NCBI GenBank assembly: GCA_021234155.1
Contig: JAJEKV010000013.1
Span: 13,183,877-13,247,876 of the forward strand
Reading direction: 5' to 3'
Source: Isoetes taiwanensis
Taxonomy: Eukaryota; Streptophyta; Lycopodiopsida; Isoetales; Isoetaceae
DNA: 64,000 bases
The notes beneath the pieces were generated by a model. The model had not been told where the DNA came from. It saw only the letters and a program-made list of their open reading frames with translations, and did not search any database. The translations under genes and the position numbers were made by a program. Of this stretch, positions 1-10,417 are shown piece by piece. Numbering within the stretch: position 1 is the first letter of the stretch; every line of letters begins with the position of its first letter.

Positions 1-352
1 CTGTGTTCTTCGTGCTCCTTGGCCTTCGCTCCTGCTGTGCCTTATCTTGCTTCTCCTTCTCTAACTGCTCGATTGCCTTCTGCATCTCATCATCATCGCC
101 CTCAATTTCTTCGAGCACTACTGTCGAGGCGTTTGAGTGCACGTCGTCTTGGTCGACCTGCTGGTCTACCTCCTCGTCTTATGCCTCCTCCTGCTGGGAT
201 CCTTCTCTTTGGTGCTCCTCGGACGATGTTCCCTCACTCGATGAAGGCTGGTCTTCTCTCTCGAGTAGACACTCCCGAAGCATCTGCTGGATCTGGGCAC
301 TGGTCGTTGCGTCCCCACTAGGAACTCGGGCAGTTTGTTTGGTTCTGGCCAT
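1..352 (-). CDS. Histone-H3-tail ORF of element A (5' part, interrupted)
   Basis: The ATG at 352-350 opens MARTKQTAR, identical to residues 1-8 of mature histone H3 after the initiator Met, followed by PSGDATTSAQIQQ and an acidic, Glu/Gln-rich stretch. An in-frame TAA lies at 181-179 after 57 codons. Beyond it the same frame stays open to the window edge and encodes acidic and then Lys/Glu/Gln-rich, probably coiled-coil sequence, the same composition as the matching gene of element B. The start is supported by the tail match, by a TATA box 103 bp upstream and by AAGAC directly before the ATG in both copies. H3 Lys4 and Arg8 are kept; Lys9 is replaced by Val. The histone fold, if present, would lie outside the window. 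The stop suggests that this copy is decaying. Confidence 0.85.
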
Positions 353-454
353 GTCTTACGGCTCGTCGATCCGAGGTCGGGCGCCAAAAATCGCCTTAAA
401 AAGCGGGAGCAGATTTTCTAAAGAGGAAACGTACAAATGAGGGGGGGTCTAGAT

Positions 455-464
455 CTATTTATAG
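455..464 (-). promoter_or_regulatory. TATA box CTATAAATAG of the element A H3-tail gene
   Basis: The minus strand reads CTATAAATAG, 103 bp upstream of the ATG at 352. The identical decamer lies 101 bp upstream of the H3 gene of element B and 111 bp upstream of its 503-residue ORF, so position and sequence are conserved across three genes. The promoter role is inferred. Confidence 0.7.
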
Positions 465-563
465 ATGGACAATTTTAGGTCAATTTTCAAGTTGCTCTAT
501 TTAATGTGCTAGGGCACCTATTGACTTAAAACATATACTTATTTCAGAGTTTTCTAAGTACTG

Positions 564-630
564 GTCTCACACGTTGCGCTGGGGGCCGAAACTAATAATT
601 AGATCAAGCTTCTGGCGCGACGTGTGAGAC
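564..630. repeat. Hairpin (inverted repeat) upstream of the A promoter, proximal
   Basis: Arms GTCTCACACGTTGCGC (564-579) and GCGCGACGTGTGAGAC (615-630) pair with one mismatch in 16. The arm core CTCACACnnTGCGC is shared with the hairpins of element B, although the loop sequence differs. Confidence 0.8.
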
Positions 631-773
631 ATTGTACATTTTTTACTAAATTATGTGATTTCTAGGCATATTCCTAGGGGTGTAATATACTAATCTAGCT
701 AATTCTTACCTTAAAACTCGATCTAGCATGTTACCTTTTTGAAATTCATCAAGTATTAAGGTGATTATGGCCT

Positions 774-846
774 AATGTCTCGCATATTGCGCCCAGGGCT
801 CGACCTAAACTTTAGGTTTGTGCTCTGGCGCGACGTGTGAGACATT
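774..846. repeat. Hairpin upstream of the A promoter, distal
   Basis: Outer arms are AATGTCTCGCATATTGCGC (774-792) and GCGCGACGTGTGAGACATT (828-846). A second, inner stem is formed by CAGGGCTCGACCTAAA and TTTAGGTTTGTGCTCTG. It is the second of two hairpins in the leader, matching the two-hairpin leader of element B. Confidence 0.75.
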
Positions 847-1025
847 CTTACCTTTAGAGAGAATTGGCTCAACTTTTTATTCTTTTTATGTTCCAATTCG
901 CCTAACTGTTACTAGCTTAGCATATACTACAAAAATTTTCCCACTTTTTCGAGGTTTGAGGATCCTATCAAGTTAGTACTACTGGGAACATGGCTAGTGC
1001 TTTGCTCTTGGTCTCTAAGAACATT

Positions 1026-1037
1026 GCTCTGATACCA
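1026..1037 (-). other. Primer-binding site of element A (initiator-Met tRNA)
   Basis: The minus strand reads TGGTATCAGAGC one base after the LTR end. This is the standard plant primer site complementary to the 3' end of initiator-Met tRNA. It marks the LTR at 1039-2628 as a 5' LTR read leftward. Confidence 0.9.
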
Positions 1038-1038
1038 C

Positions 1039-2628
1039 TGTGACGTCCCCTACTCACTATACAGTGCACTCACCGTATACAAACAGGAGTTCATCCCCCA
1101 TACCAGCTCCATACTGATACAGGGCCCTCCACATATCACTGCAACCTTGATGAGTTCCAGTGGGAAGAATGAAGGGGTCATTTTACCCTGTCTCCCTCAG
1201 GGCCTACCTAGCTGCGGAAGCGTAAACATACATGTTAGTATACAACATCAACATCACTTAGCCATCTCGAAGGATGGCTCATCACATATCTGCATAGACA
1301 AAGATCAGCACATCACATGGGGGAATCCTACCCAAGGCTCAGACTCAAGGGGATGACTGACGGCTTGGGTCTTCAGAGTTCATTGCAGACAGAATTCATG
1401 ACAATGGATTTGGCTGGCATGAGAACATGGCTTAGGGTAGTCCACTCCATCCGGCCCTCCTGTGCACACTTTGCAGAGTAGGCTGAAAAGTGTTGGGACC
1501 TAACTGTAGCCTGCCGGATGCATAGCCAAAAGGGCTATTTTTGGGTTGCATCTCCCCAGTTCCGATGGGGCAGGTAGGGATTACTCCCTCCAGAGATCTA
1601 CATGCTGACTCATGGTGACTAGAGGGCCACTGCCCTTATTCGACTTGAACCCAATGGAGAGTGACGCATCACTCCACGGGTGTCGAGCCCATGCCTTGCC
1701 CACACGCAGTGGCAAGCCATTAGACCTAGTCCATAGGGATCCCCGGTAGGCCTTACATACCAGAGGGATCATTCACATGAGTCAGGACATGAACCTCCTT
1801 GTGAGCCAGTCTAGTCCCTTCACCCACAACTAGGTGTGGTTCTTGTACACAGGCCGAAATTACAGTGTGCTAAAGAGGCTAGCTAGGAGCATCAACTACC
1901 AGGCTTTAAGGTCTCTACCCCCCTTCCCAATACAATGAGTCCACAGAGATACATCATCCATACATATCACAGAGAACTAAAGAACAAGATCTAATCTATA
2001 TCATAGAGTTAGGTTCTTTAGTTAGGGCTCGATATCTAAGGATGTAGATGGCTGTTATGGGCAATTTAATAGGCTAAACCTACTTATTCAAGGGCTGGGA
2101 GGCGGTTTAGGCTATTAAATTGACAAAATACCTGATCCTTGGCTCGCTCCTCCTGCTTTGAACTCGACCATCCTGCTGAACTGCTAGAAGACGAAGCTAG
2201 AAGGGTAAACTGATGAGCCAAATCGCTCAGACAGAGTTTGGGAGGCGGATTTGGCTCCTGGAGCAAGCAAAACAGAACCCTAGAACACTATGGACCAAAA
2301 TAGCAAGTTAGGGTTTCCTTTACCTAAATAGACAAGGGGTTAGGGCTAGGGTTTCCAATTACCCCTTTTAGCATGTGGGATAATTGGTGTGGCCCACTTG
2401 CCTTTATTAAGTGGCATAAAGTGTCCACATGGGAAAATGTGCACGCTTGGATAAATGTGCACATTGGAAAATGTGCACATTAATAAATGCACACACCTTG
2501 CAGGTTGCCCCCTAGGGTGTTGCCTGCTTGGCTACGCGTTAACGTACACGTCAGTCGGGGTGGCGTGTACGCGTGACGAGGCAGTACAGTATACGTCCTG
2601 GGACCGTATACTGTGCTGGAACGTCACA
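1039..2628 (-). repeat. 5' LTR of element A (1,590 bp)
   Basis: On the plus strand it starts TGTGACGTCCCC and ends GAACGTCACA, with TG...CA termini and inverted TGTGACGT/ACGTCACA ends. It aligns along its length with 12395-13993. Shared blocks include the stretch around the CAGACTCAAGGGG motif (near 1340 and 12709) and the GTAGTCCACTCCATCC block. It has no convincing ORF. Confidence 0.88.
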
Positions 2629-4385
2629 CCGGCGTTATCATTATACCTCATTGCATTTGGCTTTATCTGGATATGATGCATCTTGCGTTTGGCACTGCAT
2701 TGAGATCTTGTGCCATGGGTTTTTATTGGATCATCTTTCATTTTTGTGCTTATCTTTATCTAGATGTGGCGTTTATTAAGTTGTTGTACACAAGGTGTTA
2801 TCTTGGGCACATTCTAATTTTGTGCATTGTGCTAGTTCTGCATGATTCTAGTTATCTCGGGAAATCCATTTCTAGCTGTCTGTTGAGCGCTTTTTGCACT
2901 TATAGTGGATCTTTTTCTATTTTTCAGATTCGGCAGTCCTGCTTCATTCTAGTTGTCTTGGGAAATTCGTTTCTAGCTGGTTGTTGAGATCTTTTTTCAC
3001 TGTACATTGTGCTATCATTGTGCATTGTGCTATCATTATGCATCATTTGCCAGGGAATTCATTTCTAGCTAGCTGTTGAGCTCTTTGTTCACAGTGCATT
3101 GCGCTATCATATTGTGCATTGTGCTATCCTTATACATCATATTTGCTATTTCGCTATGTCTGGATGTGCCAAATATTGCATTTGGCACTCCATTGCAATT
3201 TTGAGACATGGATTTCTCTTGGACCATTTTTTGTGGGTGGTGCTGTTTATTTCCACCCTGATGGTGATGCAAATTTCTATTTATCATGGTTTTTCTTCCA
3301 CCCGCTGGGTGATGTTTTTTCTCCACCCTCCGGGTGATGCTATCTTCTCTTTTTCATGTATTGTTGATTTTTTCCTCATTACTAATCACTCACATCGATT
3401 TGAGTGCTTGTTGTTGTGCAGCTTGCCGCTTCACCGTCATGCACGTTCATTAGGCCCTATCATTAGGCGTTCTTTTATGTTTTACATTTCAACAGGCGTT
3501 CTTATTTTTCTAACATGTCCCTGCAGATAGTCATTGTGTTTTTGGTTCATTTATCATGTCCATTAATGTTTTTTGCATTTGTATTTCAGACCATACATAT
3601 GGCCCTAGCTTTGTCCATAATCCGTCACTTTACCTAGTCATTATATTTTCATTTATCCTTTTCTACTATCTGGCTTACCTCCTTGTACTCAATCCTGACC
3701 TTGGCACTTTTGACCTCTATCTTCTCCTTTTCATTGGCCATAACCTCACCTTTGACTACTTAAGCCTTATTTTGCTGGATTTACGATGATTCACATTAAC
3801 TTTAATCTCGATTCTTCCTCTTAACCTTGCTCTTGTTTTGTGCTGACATGTCTACAACCTCTTCCTCACTCTCGTCCCTCGTTTGTAAGAGTATTATTCA
3901 TTTTGGGGCATTTGTCATGGCTTTAGGCATGTGGTATTATTTTTCTTATGACATCAACACCCATTTCTACGCTGCGAACCTGAACCAGACCTAAACTTCC
4001 CTTCTTGACTTTCCTCTTAATTTGTGCTGACATATCTGCCAGTTCTACCTCAATCTCCGCCCTATTTCATCGCACACATATTCTATTTGGCAAGTTGCAG
4101 TTTGGCGTCATGTTCTTGAAGTTCTTCTTTACAGTTTACGTTTTTCCAACACTGTCATTATACATCATTTGCATATTTGCTCTTTAGCTGTGTCTGGATG
4201 TGCCAAATATTGCGTTTGGCACTCCATTGCAATTTTGTGACATGGGTTTTCTATTGGATCATTTTTTATTTTTGATGCTTATCTTTCTCTAGATGGGGCG
4301 TATATGGAGTTATTGTGCATGAGGTATTATCTTGGGCGCATTCTAATTTTGTGCATGAGGTATTATCTTGGGCGCATTCTAATTT
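2629..4385. repeat. AT-rich region with three copies of a diverged direct repeat
   Basis: No gene is visible. A module that includes TGCCAAATATTGC, TTTGGCACTCCATTGCA and a TTATTGGATCAT-like block occurs near 2655-2830, 3150-3240 and 4185-4385. The last copy ends exactly where the pol gene of element B breaks off. At 4318-4390 a 36-bp unit (gtgcatgaggtattatc...) is doubled in tandem. It may be a small element with direct terminal repeats inserted into, or fused to, B; the family is not recognised. Confidence 0.5.
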
Positions 4386-6411
4386 TGAAGTACGTCTCCA
4401 TGAACCCTGCATGCCTTGCTATGGGACTATTGTGTGTATCATTCAGGATTAGCTTCCTGACTTGTGAAGATTCTGGTACACACAATTTGTTTTTATGGTA
4501 TAGCAAGTTTCCCTCCTTCTTGTAGTGCCTGAACATCTCCCTTTCCTTGTCGGTCCTGGCCTCCTTGCAAAGACTTGCCCACACTTCCTTGAAGTCGAGG
4601 TCCGTTGGCAATGTTTCCTCAATCTTCTTGCCAAACTCGCTTACGAGTGTTGATATGGCATTACAATGAATTCTTGTTGCCAAAGGCTTCCTAGAAAGGG
4701 CATCCGCAACCACATTGAGCTTCCCCGGCTTATAACTTATCTCAAAGTCATATTCTTTGAGGAATTCCATCCATCTCCTTTGCCTCAAATTGAGGAGTGG
4801 TTGAGTAAATATGTATTGAAGGCTTTGATGATCCGTATCCAGCTGGAATCTTCTTTCCAATAGATAGTGCCTCCAAATTATTAAAGCTCTTACTATAGCC
4901 AGGAGCTCCTGATCGTGCGTTGGGTAGCACTGCTCGGCGTCATTGAACTTCTTGGAATCATAGGCCACTACTCTTTCCTCCTACATGAGGACTGCACCTG
5001 TTGCTATCCTGCTAGTGTCTGTCGCTACAAGCTTATCTTTGGTCGGATCTGGCAAGACCAATACTGGCGCCGTCGTCAAAGCTTCCTTCAATGTGTCAAA
5101 TGCTTTCTGGGCCTTGCTTTGCCAATGAGTTGCCCAATCCTTTATCTTCCCGCCTTTTGTGAGATCAGTCAATGGCGCTGCTACCTTGGCAAAGTTCTTG
5201 ACAAATCTTCTATAATAGCCTGCTAGGCCTAGGAAGCTCCTTACTTCATGCGTATTTTTCGGTGCCGGCCAATCAATCACGGCTTCGATCTTCGCAGGAT
5301 CTGTGGAAATGCCTTCTGCTGTGATCACATGCCCTAAATACTCCACTCTTTCCGTTGCGAAGTGGCACTTCGATAACTTCGCAAAGAGTTGATGCCTTCT
5401 TAGCTTTTCAAGCACCTTCTTCAAATGTTGGGCATGTTCTTCCATAGATTTGCTATAAACCAAGATATCATCGAAGAAGACTATGATGAAGGAGTCTAGA
5501 AATTCGCGGAAGACGTCGTTCATCAATCTCATGAATGTTGCTGGCGCATTAGACAATCCAAAGGGCATGACTGTGAACTCGTAGTGCCCATATCTTGTTC
5601 TGAACGCTGTCTTGTGAATGTCTTCCTCTTTGATCCTAATCTGATGATATCCTGATCTGAGATCTATTTTGGAGAAGATCTTCGCTCCTTGCAATTGATC
5701 CATTAGGTCATCTGACCTAGGCAAGGCATACTTATTCTTAATGGTGTGCTTATTTAACTGGCGGTAGTCGATGCACATCCTAAGGCTCCCATCCTTCTTC
5801 TTCACAAAAAGAATAGGGGCTCCAAAGGGAGAGACGCTAGGTCTTATGAACCCTAGGTCTAGCAGTTCTTGCAACTGCTTCTTTAGCTCCGTCAACTCTT
5901 CGGTTGACATTCTATAAGGTGCCTTGCTTGTTGGCTTCGTCCCTGGTTCAAGTGCTATTTCACACTCGACTCCTCTATAGGGCGGAAGCTGCTTAATCTC
6001 ATCAGGAAACAAGTCATGAAATTCCTTGACCAACTTCGCTATAGGCTTGGGGAGCTTATTCAACTCTTCGGCCTCTTTGCCTTTCTCCGGCTCTTGATCT
6101 TCGAGCTCAAGCTTAAGGAGATAGGCCACTTGCTGCTTCCTTATGCACTTAAGCAACTTTTCACTACTCATGCATTGCATGATTGGGGTTACTTCTTTAC
6201 CTGTAATCTCGATGACCTTGCCCTCTGGAGTTGTTAAGGTCACCTTGCGCTTCCCACAATCGATGAGTGCTCCTGTTGGCCCAAGGTATTCCATTCCAAT
6301 AATCAGGTCATACTTGCCTATATTCATGACTTCCGCTCCCAATGCCACATTAATGCCTGGCAAGTCTACATTGAAGTTTATTCTCTTCCCATTTGTATGC
6401 CTTTGCCCCAT
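4386..6411 (-). pseudogene. Ty3/gypsy pol of element B: RT, RNase H, integrase N-terminus (truncated)
   Basis: Protease-proximal sequence ([12 protein letters not shown]) leads into RT with KAPYRMS, the [20 protein letters not shown] block, [13 protein letters not shown] and the catalytic [23 protein letters not shown] and [11 protein letters not shown] follow. An in-frame TAG near 4978 (a CAG-to-TAG change fits) separates ATGAVLM from the RNase H segment VAYDSKKFND...DHQSLQYIF. KLNVVADALSRK marks the RNase H end. The integrase zinc-binding region stops at HAGFMETYFKI, so the DDE core and any chromodomain are missing. The RT is of the plant Ty3/gypsy type and looks closest to chromoviruses, but this was judged by eye only. 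Confidence 0.9.
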
Positions 6412-7983
6412 TAGCTAACACAACCGGCCTGGGCTTGGACTTCAACGGCTTTAACTTCAACATGCTTACCATCCTAGGGGACGCAAAATTATGACTGCTC
6501 CCCGTGTCTATCAATACTATAAAAGACTTGGACTTTGCTTTTTCGGTTGTTGAGATAACCTGATACTGGCTTTCAGCATTGTCAGTGTCAATGGCAGCAA
6601 AGATATGACACTCACCCTGGATGTAGTCTCTGGCGTCGTCCTCGTCCACGTCGGTGGGTGTCTCCCATCCCAATTCTGCCAATGCCGCATTCATCACCAA
6701 GGGGCAATTGTTGGTCCTATGCCCTGGCTGGAAGCATCTGAAACATAGCTGCTTTTCTATATACTCCTGCTTCTTCTCTTTGGGGATGGACTGCAGAAAT
6801 TGCTTCGCCGCTTTGGAGTAGTTAGACCCTCCTCCTTGCTCCTTGAAGCTCACCTGTTTCTTTTCCTGCTTGCCACCACTTGCATTGCCCTGTTTCCCAT
6901 AATTGGAGTTGTATTGCGGTCTGCTAGCTGCTGGACTTGCTGCCCTTGGGTTGTAGCCTCCTGTACCCTTTCCTTTATCCTGGAAATATTGCTGCCTTGG
7001 TGCATGTTCTTGCGGTCCGGTTCCTTGCAAACTTACGGCCTTGGATTTTGCTTCTGATACGGACTTGGGGTTTATTGCCCTTACAAGCTTACAGATCTCC
7101 TCATTCAACCCTTCAATATAGCCCTCCACCGCGTGCCTTTCACTCAACTTTGACACATAAAGCCTTAGTCTCATGAATTCCTCTGTATATTTCTGAACTG
7201 ATTTGTTGCCTTGCTGTAACCTGTAGAACTGCTGCATCATGTTGCACTTATGTTCCCTTGGCACGTAATGGCGCTTGAACGCCTCTTGAACTTGCAACTG
7301 TCCATGCTCAGCCCATGTGCTTTGGCATACCCCTTCCACCATATTCTGGCTGCCCCCTTCAAGTTTATTGTGGCTACCCTGCCCTTGTCCTTATCCTTCA
7401 TGCCATAGGCGTTGCCGTACTCACTCATTTCGTCGAGCCAAGCCTCTGCTTCCATTCCAGATCTGTTATCTCCTGAGAACTGCTCTAGCTTTCTGGCTTT
7501 CCACACATTGCTAAGCGCGGAGTCAACCTTCTTCTAGTAATCAGATTGTGACCTGTCCCTGTCACGGTTTGGATCCTCCCGGCGGTCCCGTCTCTCTTCC
7601 TCCTGCTCTTCTGATCCTGAGTCTGTGTCTGAGCTAGAGTCCGAGGACCCCGAACTAGGAGATCTTCTCCTTCGGCTTCTCTTCCTTTGTTGCACTGTTC
7701 ATCCAGCTGGTGTTTCAGGCAAAGGCACATTCTGATCTTGCCCTCCTGCTGCTGTTGCCCCTGCTAGCAATGCCCTTATGTCATGGATGTCGGATCTGAT
7801 CTGGGATAGCTCTTCTTCCGGTGTTACTGCATCAAACTCTTGGCGCAGATTCCTTGGCTGGAAGCGCCTTGGTGGAGTACGCTCTTGTTCACGTTGCCTC
7901 TGTTCATCAACATTTCTAGGTACTCTAGCTGCAAGCACATTAGATTGAACCCTTATCATTAGTTCTTGTTTTGATTGTTGCAT
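6350..7983 (-). pseudogene. Ty3/gypsy gag and aspartic protease of element B (broken frame)
   Basis: The likely start is the ATG at 7983, reading MQQSKQELMIRVQS, and the gag runs leftward. The frame holds an in-frame TGA (7701-7699) and a TAG (near 7535). The capsid region shows WKARKLEQFSGDN, ARIWWKGYAKAHG and, after a frameshift near 7320, EAFKRHYVPREHK and FYRLQQGNKSVQKYTEEFMR. A CCHC zinc knuckle (CFRCFQPGHRTNNC) follows, then the protease with FIVLIDTGSSHNFASPRM, where DTG is the active site. A second frameshift near 6390 joins pol. The leader (8117-7984) is short, and no second LTR separates it from the 503-residue ORF upstream. Confidence 0.88.
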
Positions 7984-8117
7984 GGGTTGTTTGATGATAC
8001 AATTTGAGGGGACAATTGTATAAAAAGAGACATATTTACGGTCATAGTTTATATTCATATATATAATAATATTTTTACATTCAAAACATATGAGGAAGAT
8101 TGAAAACAATTCTAATT

Positions 8118-9629
8118 TTACTCCTGGAATTTCTTCAAATAGTCTGGGTTGTCTTCGAGGAATTTCTTCACTTGGGCCGTGCCGATTGTTCGCCCTAGGT
8201 TCCTGAGAACATTCGTGGACGTACCTCCTTGAAGTGCGTTCACCAAATCTTCAATTCTCCTATCCGATGTGTAGGCTGCCGTCACTGCCAATCTGCCCTG
8301 CCGTCTGTAGGGAACCGCGAAGTCGAAAATGCTTAATGCTATCGTTCTCTTGACTAGGATGACATGGTCGATGTTTGGGGCCATACGAGCATGACTTCCA
8401 AATCCAGAGAGGGCGATAAGCATGAAGACTCCTTCTTCTCCCCGTGGGCTGAACTGGCGGTGTATCACTACTATCCTTCCATCCAAGAGCAAAGGAAGGT
8501 AGAACCTAAGGGCTTTGTCATGCCCTGCTTCTCCGCCTGAAGTGAAGGCCGCTCGGTGTCTTCCAGAATACTCATCAACCGGCACTTCCACCATCTCCCT
8601 GTAATCACTGTAAATGGAAGATGCGAGGTTGATGCTTCTTTTCTCTGATACTGGTGCTGATGCGGATGAGCTCGGTAGGAGTACTGATGTTGACTTTCCT
8701 CTGATTCCCATGCGCTCCTGAATCGCCAAGAACTCTTCTTCCGTCGGCAGCTCTTGCTCGGCCATCATCTGTCTGATGCTGGTGTAGGCTTCGATATCTG
8801 TGGATCTCTGGCCGGTGTAGGTTTTGGCTTCCCTTATGCTGATGGGAAAGTCTTGAGTTTCCATGTCGATGAAGTCGTCGAGCTCAGGGTCTTGTCGTAG
8901 GAGATGCAGTAGTTCATCCACTCTGTAGCCCCTGTCTCGGCACTCGGGGAGATTCTTGATATCATGGAGGCTTAAATATGCCTCTCCTTGTATAATCACT
9001 GGGGTCAAGCTTGTAATTCCTTGTCCCAGTGGTGGGGCTCTTCTTATTGCTCTGAGTCCTTCTTCGAAGCTCTGGATCTGCTGCTCTACTTGTTGCCTCT
9101 CCTGTGCTAGGTCGATGTCCTCTGAATCTGACCCTCGTCCTTCTTCTTCTTCCTCCTCCACGTCGTAGGCAAGGCGCATCCGCTCCTCCTCTGCAGCTGC
9201 CATGGCCATTGGCTCTATGTCTAAGGGTTGCACTAAAGGTTCTCCTATCTGGATTTGACCTCTAAGGGATAGGAATATGGCTACGGCTGCATTGTAAGAG
9301 AAGTATCTCCTCCTATTGGCAGAGACAGACATATAATTGGGTAGGCGAGTTGCTTTGTTCTCTAGGTACTTGTCTATGTTTGGTATGTCTTGGAGAGCTG
9401 CCTTGCGGGCCATATTTGGTGCAAAGTATCCTATACAAGGTGGAAGCTCTACTAGAGATGGTCCTATTTTAGCATGGAACTCAGACATAATGTTCTGGTA
9501 GAAGGGGGTGGCATTGATGGTGGCCTCCACATCGATCTGCTTCTGAAAGACATTGAAGACAGAGTTGATGTCGGCCTCGGCCACATGAGCTGTGGCGCTG
9601 TACCATCGCCTAAATGCAGTGGTTGCCAT
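8118..9629 (-). CDS. Uncharacterised 503-residue ORF of element B
   Basis: This is an intact ORF. The start is taken at the ATG at 9629 (MATTAFRRWYSATAHV), 111 bp downstream of a CTATAAATAG box; an in-frame ATG lies farther upstream at 9731, but it sits at the TATA box and would give an implausible leader. Visible parts: a helical N-terminal region (FQKQIDVEATINATPFY, KIGPSLVELPPCIGYFAP), an acidic run of Glu/Asp near residues 160-180 followed by a probable coiled coil (ERQQVEQQIQSFEEGL), a Ser-rich linker near residue 320, and a C-terminal region with LRFYLPLLLDGRIVVIHRQF and KKFLEDNPDYLKKFQE. There is no signal peptide, membrane segment, zinc finger or catalytic motif I can name. Being open over 500 codons in an otherwise broken element suggests recent selection. 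I do not recognise the family; a structural or nucleic-acid-binding role is only a guess. Confidence 0.75.
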   Translation of the reverse strand: MATTAFRRWYSATAHVAEADINSVFNVFQKQIDVEATINATPFYQNIMSEFHAKIGPSLVELPPCIGYFAPNMARKAALQDIPNIDKYLENKATRLPNYMSVSANRRRYFSYNAAVAIFLSLRGQIQIGEPLVQPLDIEPMAMAAAEEERMRLAYDVEEEEEEGRGSDSEDIDLAQERQQVEQQIQSFEEGLRAIRRAPPLGQGITSLTPVIIQGEAYLSLHDIKNLPECRDRGYRVDELLHLLRQDPELDDFIDMETQDFPISIREAKTYTGQRSTDIEAYTSIRQMMAEQELPTEEEFLAIQERMGIRGKSTSVLLPSSSASAPVSEKRSINLASSIYSDYREMVEVPVDEYSGRHRAAFTSGGEAGHDKALRFYLPLLLDGRIVVIHRQFSPRGEEGVFMLIALSGFGSHARMAPNIDHVILVKRTIALSIFDFAVPYRRQGRLAVTAAYTSDRRIEDLVNALQGGTSTNVLRNLGRTIGTAQVKKFLEDNPDYLKKFQE

Positions 9630-9739
9630 GGAGTAAGAGCAGCTGGGGATGAAAGACAGATGGGAAAGCACCTTAGGGGCCTGGAAAATCGGCTTGGAGT
9701 GAGGAGCAAGGGTGTAGGATGCAAATAACACCTGTGGTC

Positions 9740-9749
9740 CTATTTATAG
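9740..9749 (-). promoter_or_regulatory. TATA box CTATAAATAG of the 503-residue ORF
   Basis: Same decamer and nearly the same spacing (111 bp to the ATG) as in front of the two H3 genes. It implies a separate transcript for this ORF; this is inferred, not shown. Confidence 0.7.
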
Positions 9750-9924
9750 GCAAAACCCTAATTTTGGGAAAATTCAAAGTTGGGAAATATCTATGATTCT
9801 AAGGTCTAGGTGTACAATTCACAGGCTAACTATGCTAAAGACTGCATTCTCAGGATCCTATGGCAATAAATTTCATCTACTTTGGAGGAAGTGTGGACAA
9901 ATTGGGCCAATTTTGGTGTGACCA

Positions 9925-9988
9925 CTCATACAGTGCGCGAGAGGCAGTTAGGAATGTAATTCTAAGTGGCCTGGGCGCACTCTGTGAG
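9925..9988. repeat. Hairpin upstream of the 503-residue ORF, proximal
   Basis: Arms CTCATACAGTGCGC (9925-9938) and GCGCACTCTGTGAG (9975-9988) enclose an inner palindrome TTAGGAATGTAATTCTAA. It is the same cassette as at 10207, 11898 and 12111. Confidence 0.85.
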
Positions 9989-10129
9989 GGGTGGGGCCTT
10001 GTTTGGGTCGAGAATGATGCCAAACATGCAAACTAAGGGTGAAATCCTGCATATCTTGTCGAGATAGGTCGGATTGAGCCCTTACTTGCTTCATTTGGAT
10101 AGGTTTTGGCTCAGTTTAGGGGTCGACCA

Positions 10130-10270
10130 CTCATACAGTGCGCGAGAGGCAGTTAGGAATATAATCCTAAGTGGCCTGAGATTTGGCATAGATCAGTGCT
10201 CGACCACTCACACAGTGCGTGAAAGGCAGTTAGGAATATAATCCTAAGTGGTCTGGGCGCACTCTGTGAG
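10130..10270. repeat. Half hairpin plus complete hairpin, distal to the 503-residue ORF
   Basis: A left arm with inner palindrome (10130-10143, TTAGGAATATAATCCTAA near 10153-10170) lacks its right arm. It is followed by a complete cassette with arms 10207-10220 and 10257-10270. The pair looks like a tandem duplication with loss of one arm. Confidence 0.8.
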
Positions 10271-10417
10271 GGCGGGGCCAAAAACACTGAGTTTTGCTCC
10301 AAATTTGTTAATTTCAAATGCAGAAGTTTGTAATACACCTTGGTTAGGGCAGATTTAACATATTAAGTTGACAAAATTGCAAACTTATACTTACAAAAGT
10401 TCATTTACAATGATTAA

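Larger units (their letters stand above)
1..2628 (-). mobile_element. Element A: 5' part of a histone-H3-carrying LTR retrotransposon
   Basis: Read on the minus strand the order is LTR (2628 to 1039), primer-binding site, leader with two hairpins, TATA box, and the start of an ORF encoding MARTKQTAR; the rest lies outside the window. The same order recurs at 13993-11678 (element B), so this is a second insertion of the same family. The LTRs of A and B have clearly diverged, with many substitutions and small indels by eye, so they are separate insertions and not the two LTRs of one element. The outer flank (2629 upward) has no polypurine tract, as expected outside a 5' LTR. Confidence 0.85.

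Noticed and set aside
3-440. 145-residue plus-strand ORF at the window start
   Set aside because: It is the opposite strand of the acidic/Ser-rich H3-tail gene of element A; Cys/Ser-rich low-complexity product with no family likeness.
4386-6411. Chromodomain at the end of pol
   Set aside because: The integrase breaks off in its N-terminal zinc-binding region, so no chromodomain can be seen.
8118-9629. 503-residue ORF as an integrated RNA-virus nucleocapsid gene or an envelope gene
   Set aside because: No motif supports either; no signal peptide or membrane segment is visible. Left as unknown.
9925-10270. Hairpins as animal-type histone mRNA 3' stem-loops
   Set aside because: The sequence and size do not match that element, plants do not use it, and the cassettes lie upstream of promoters in all three cases.
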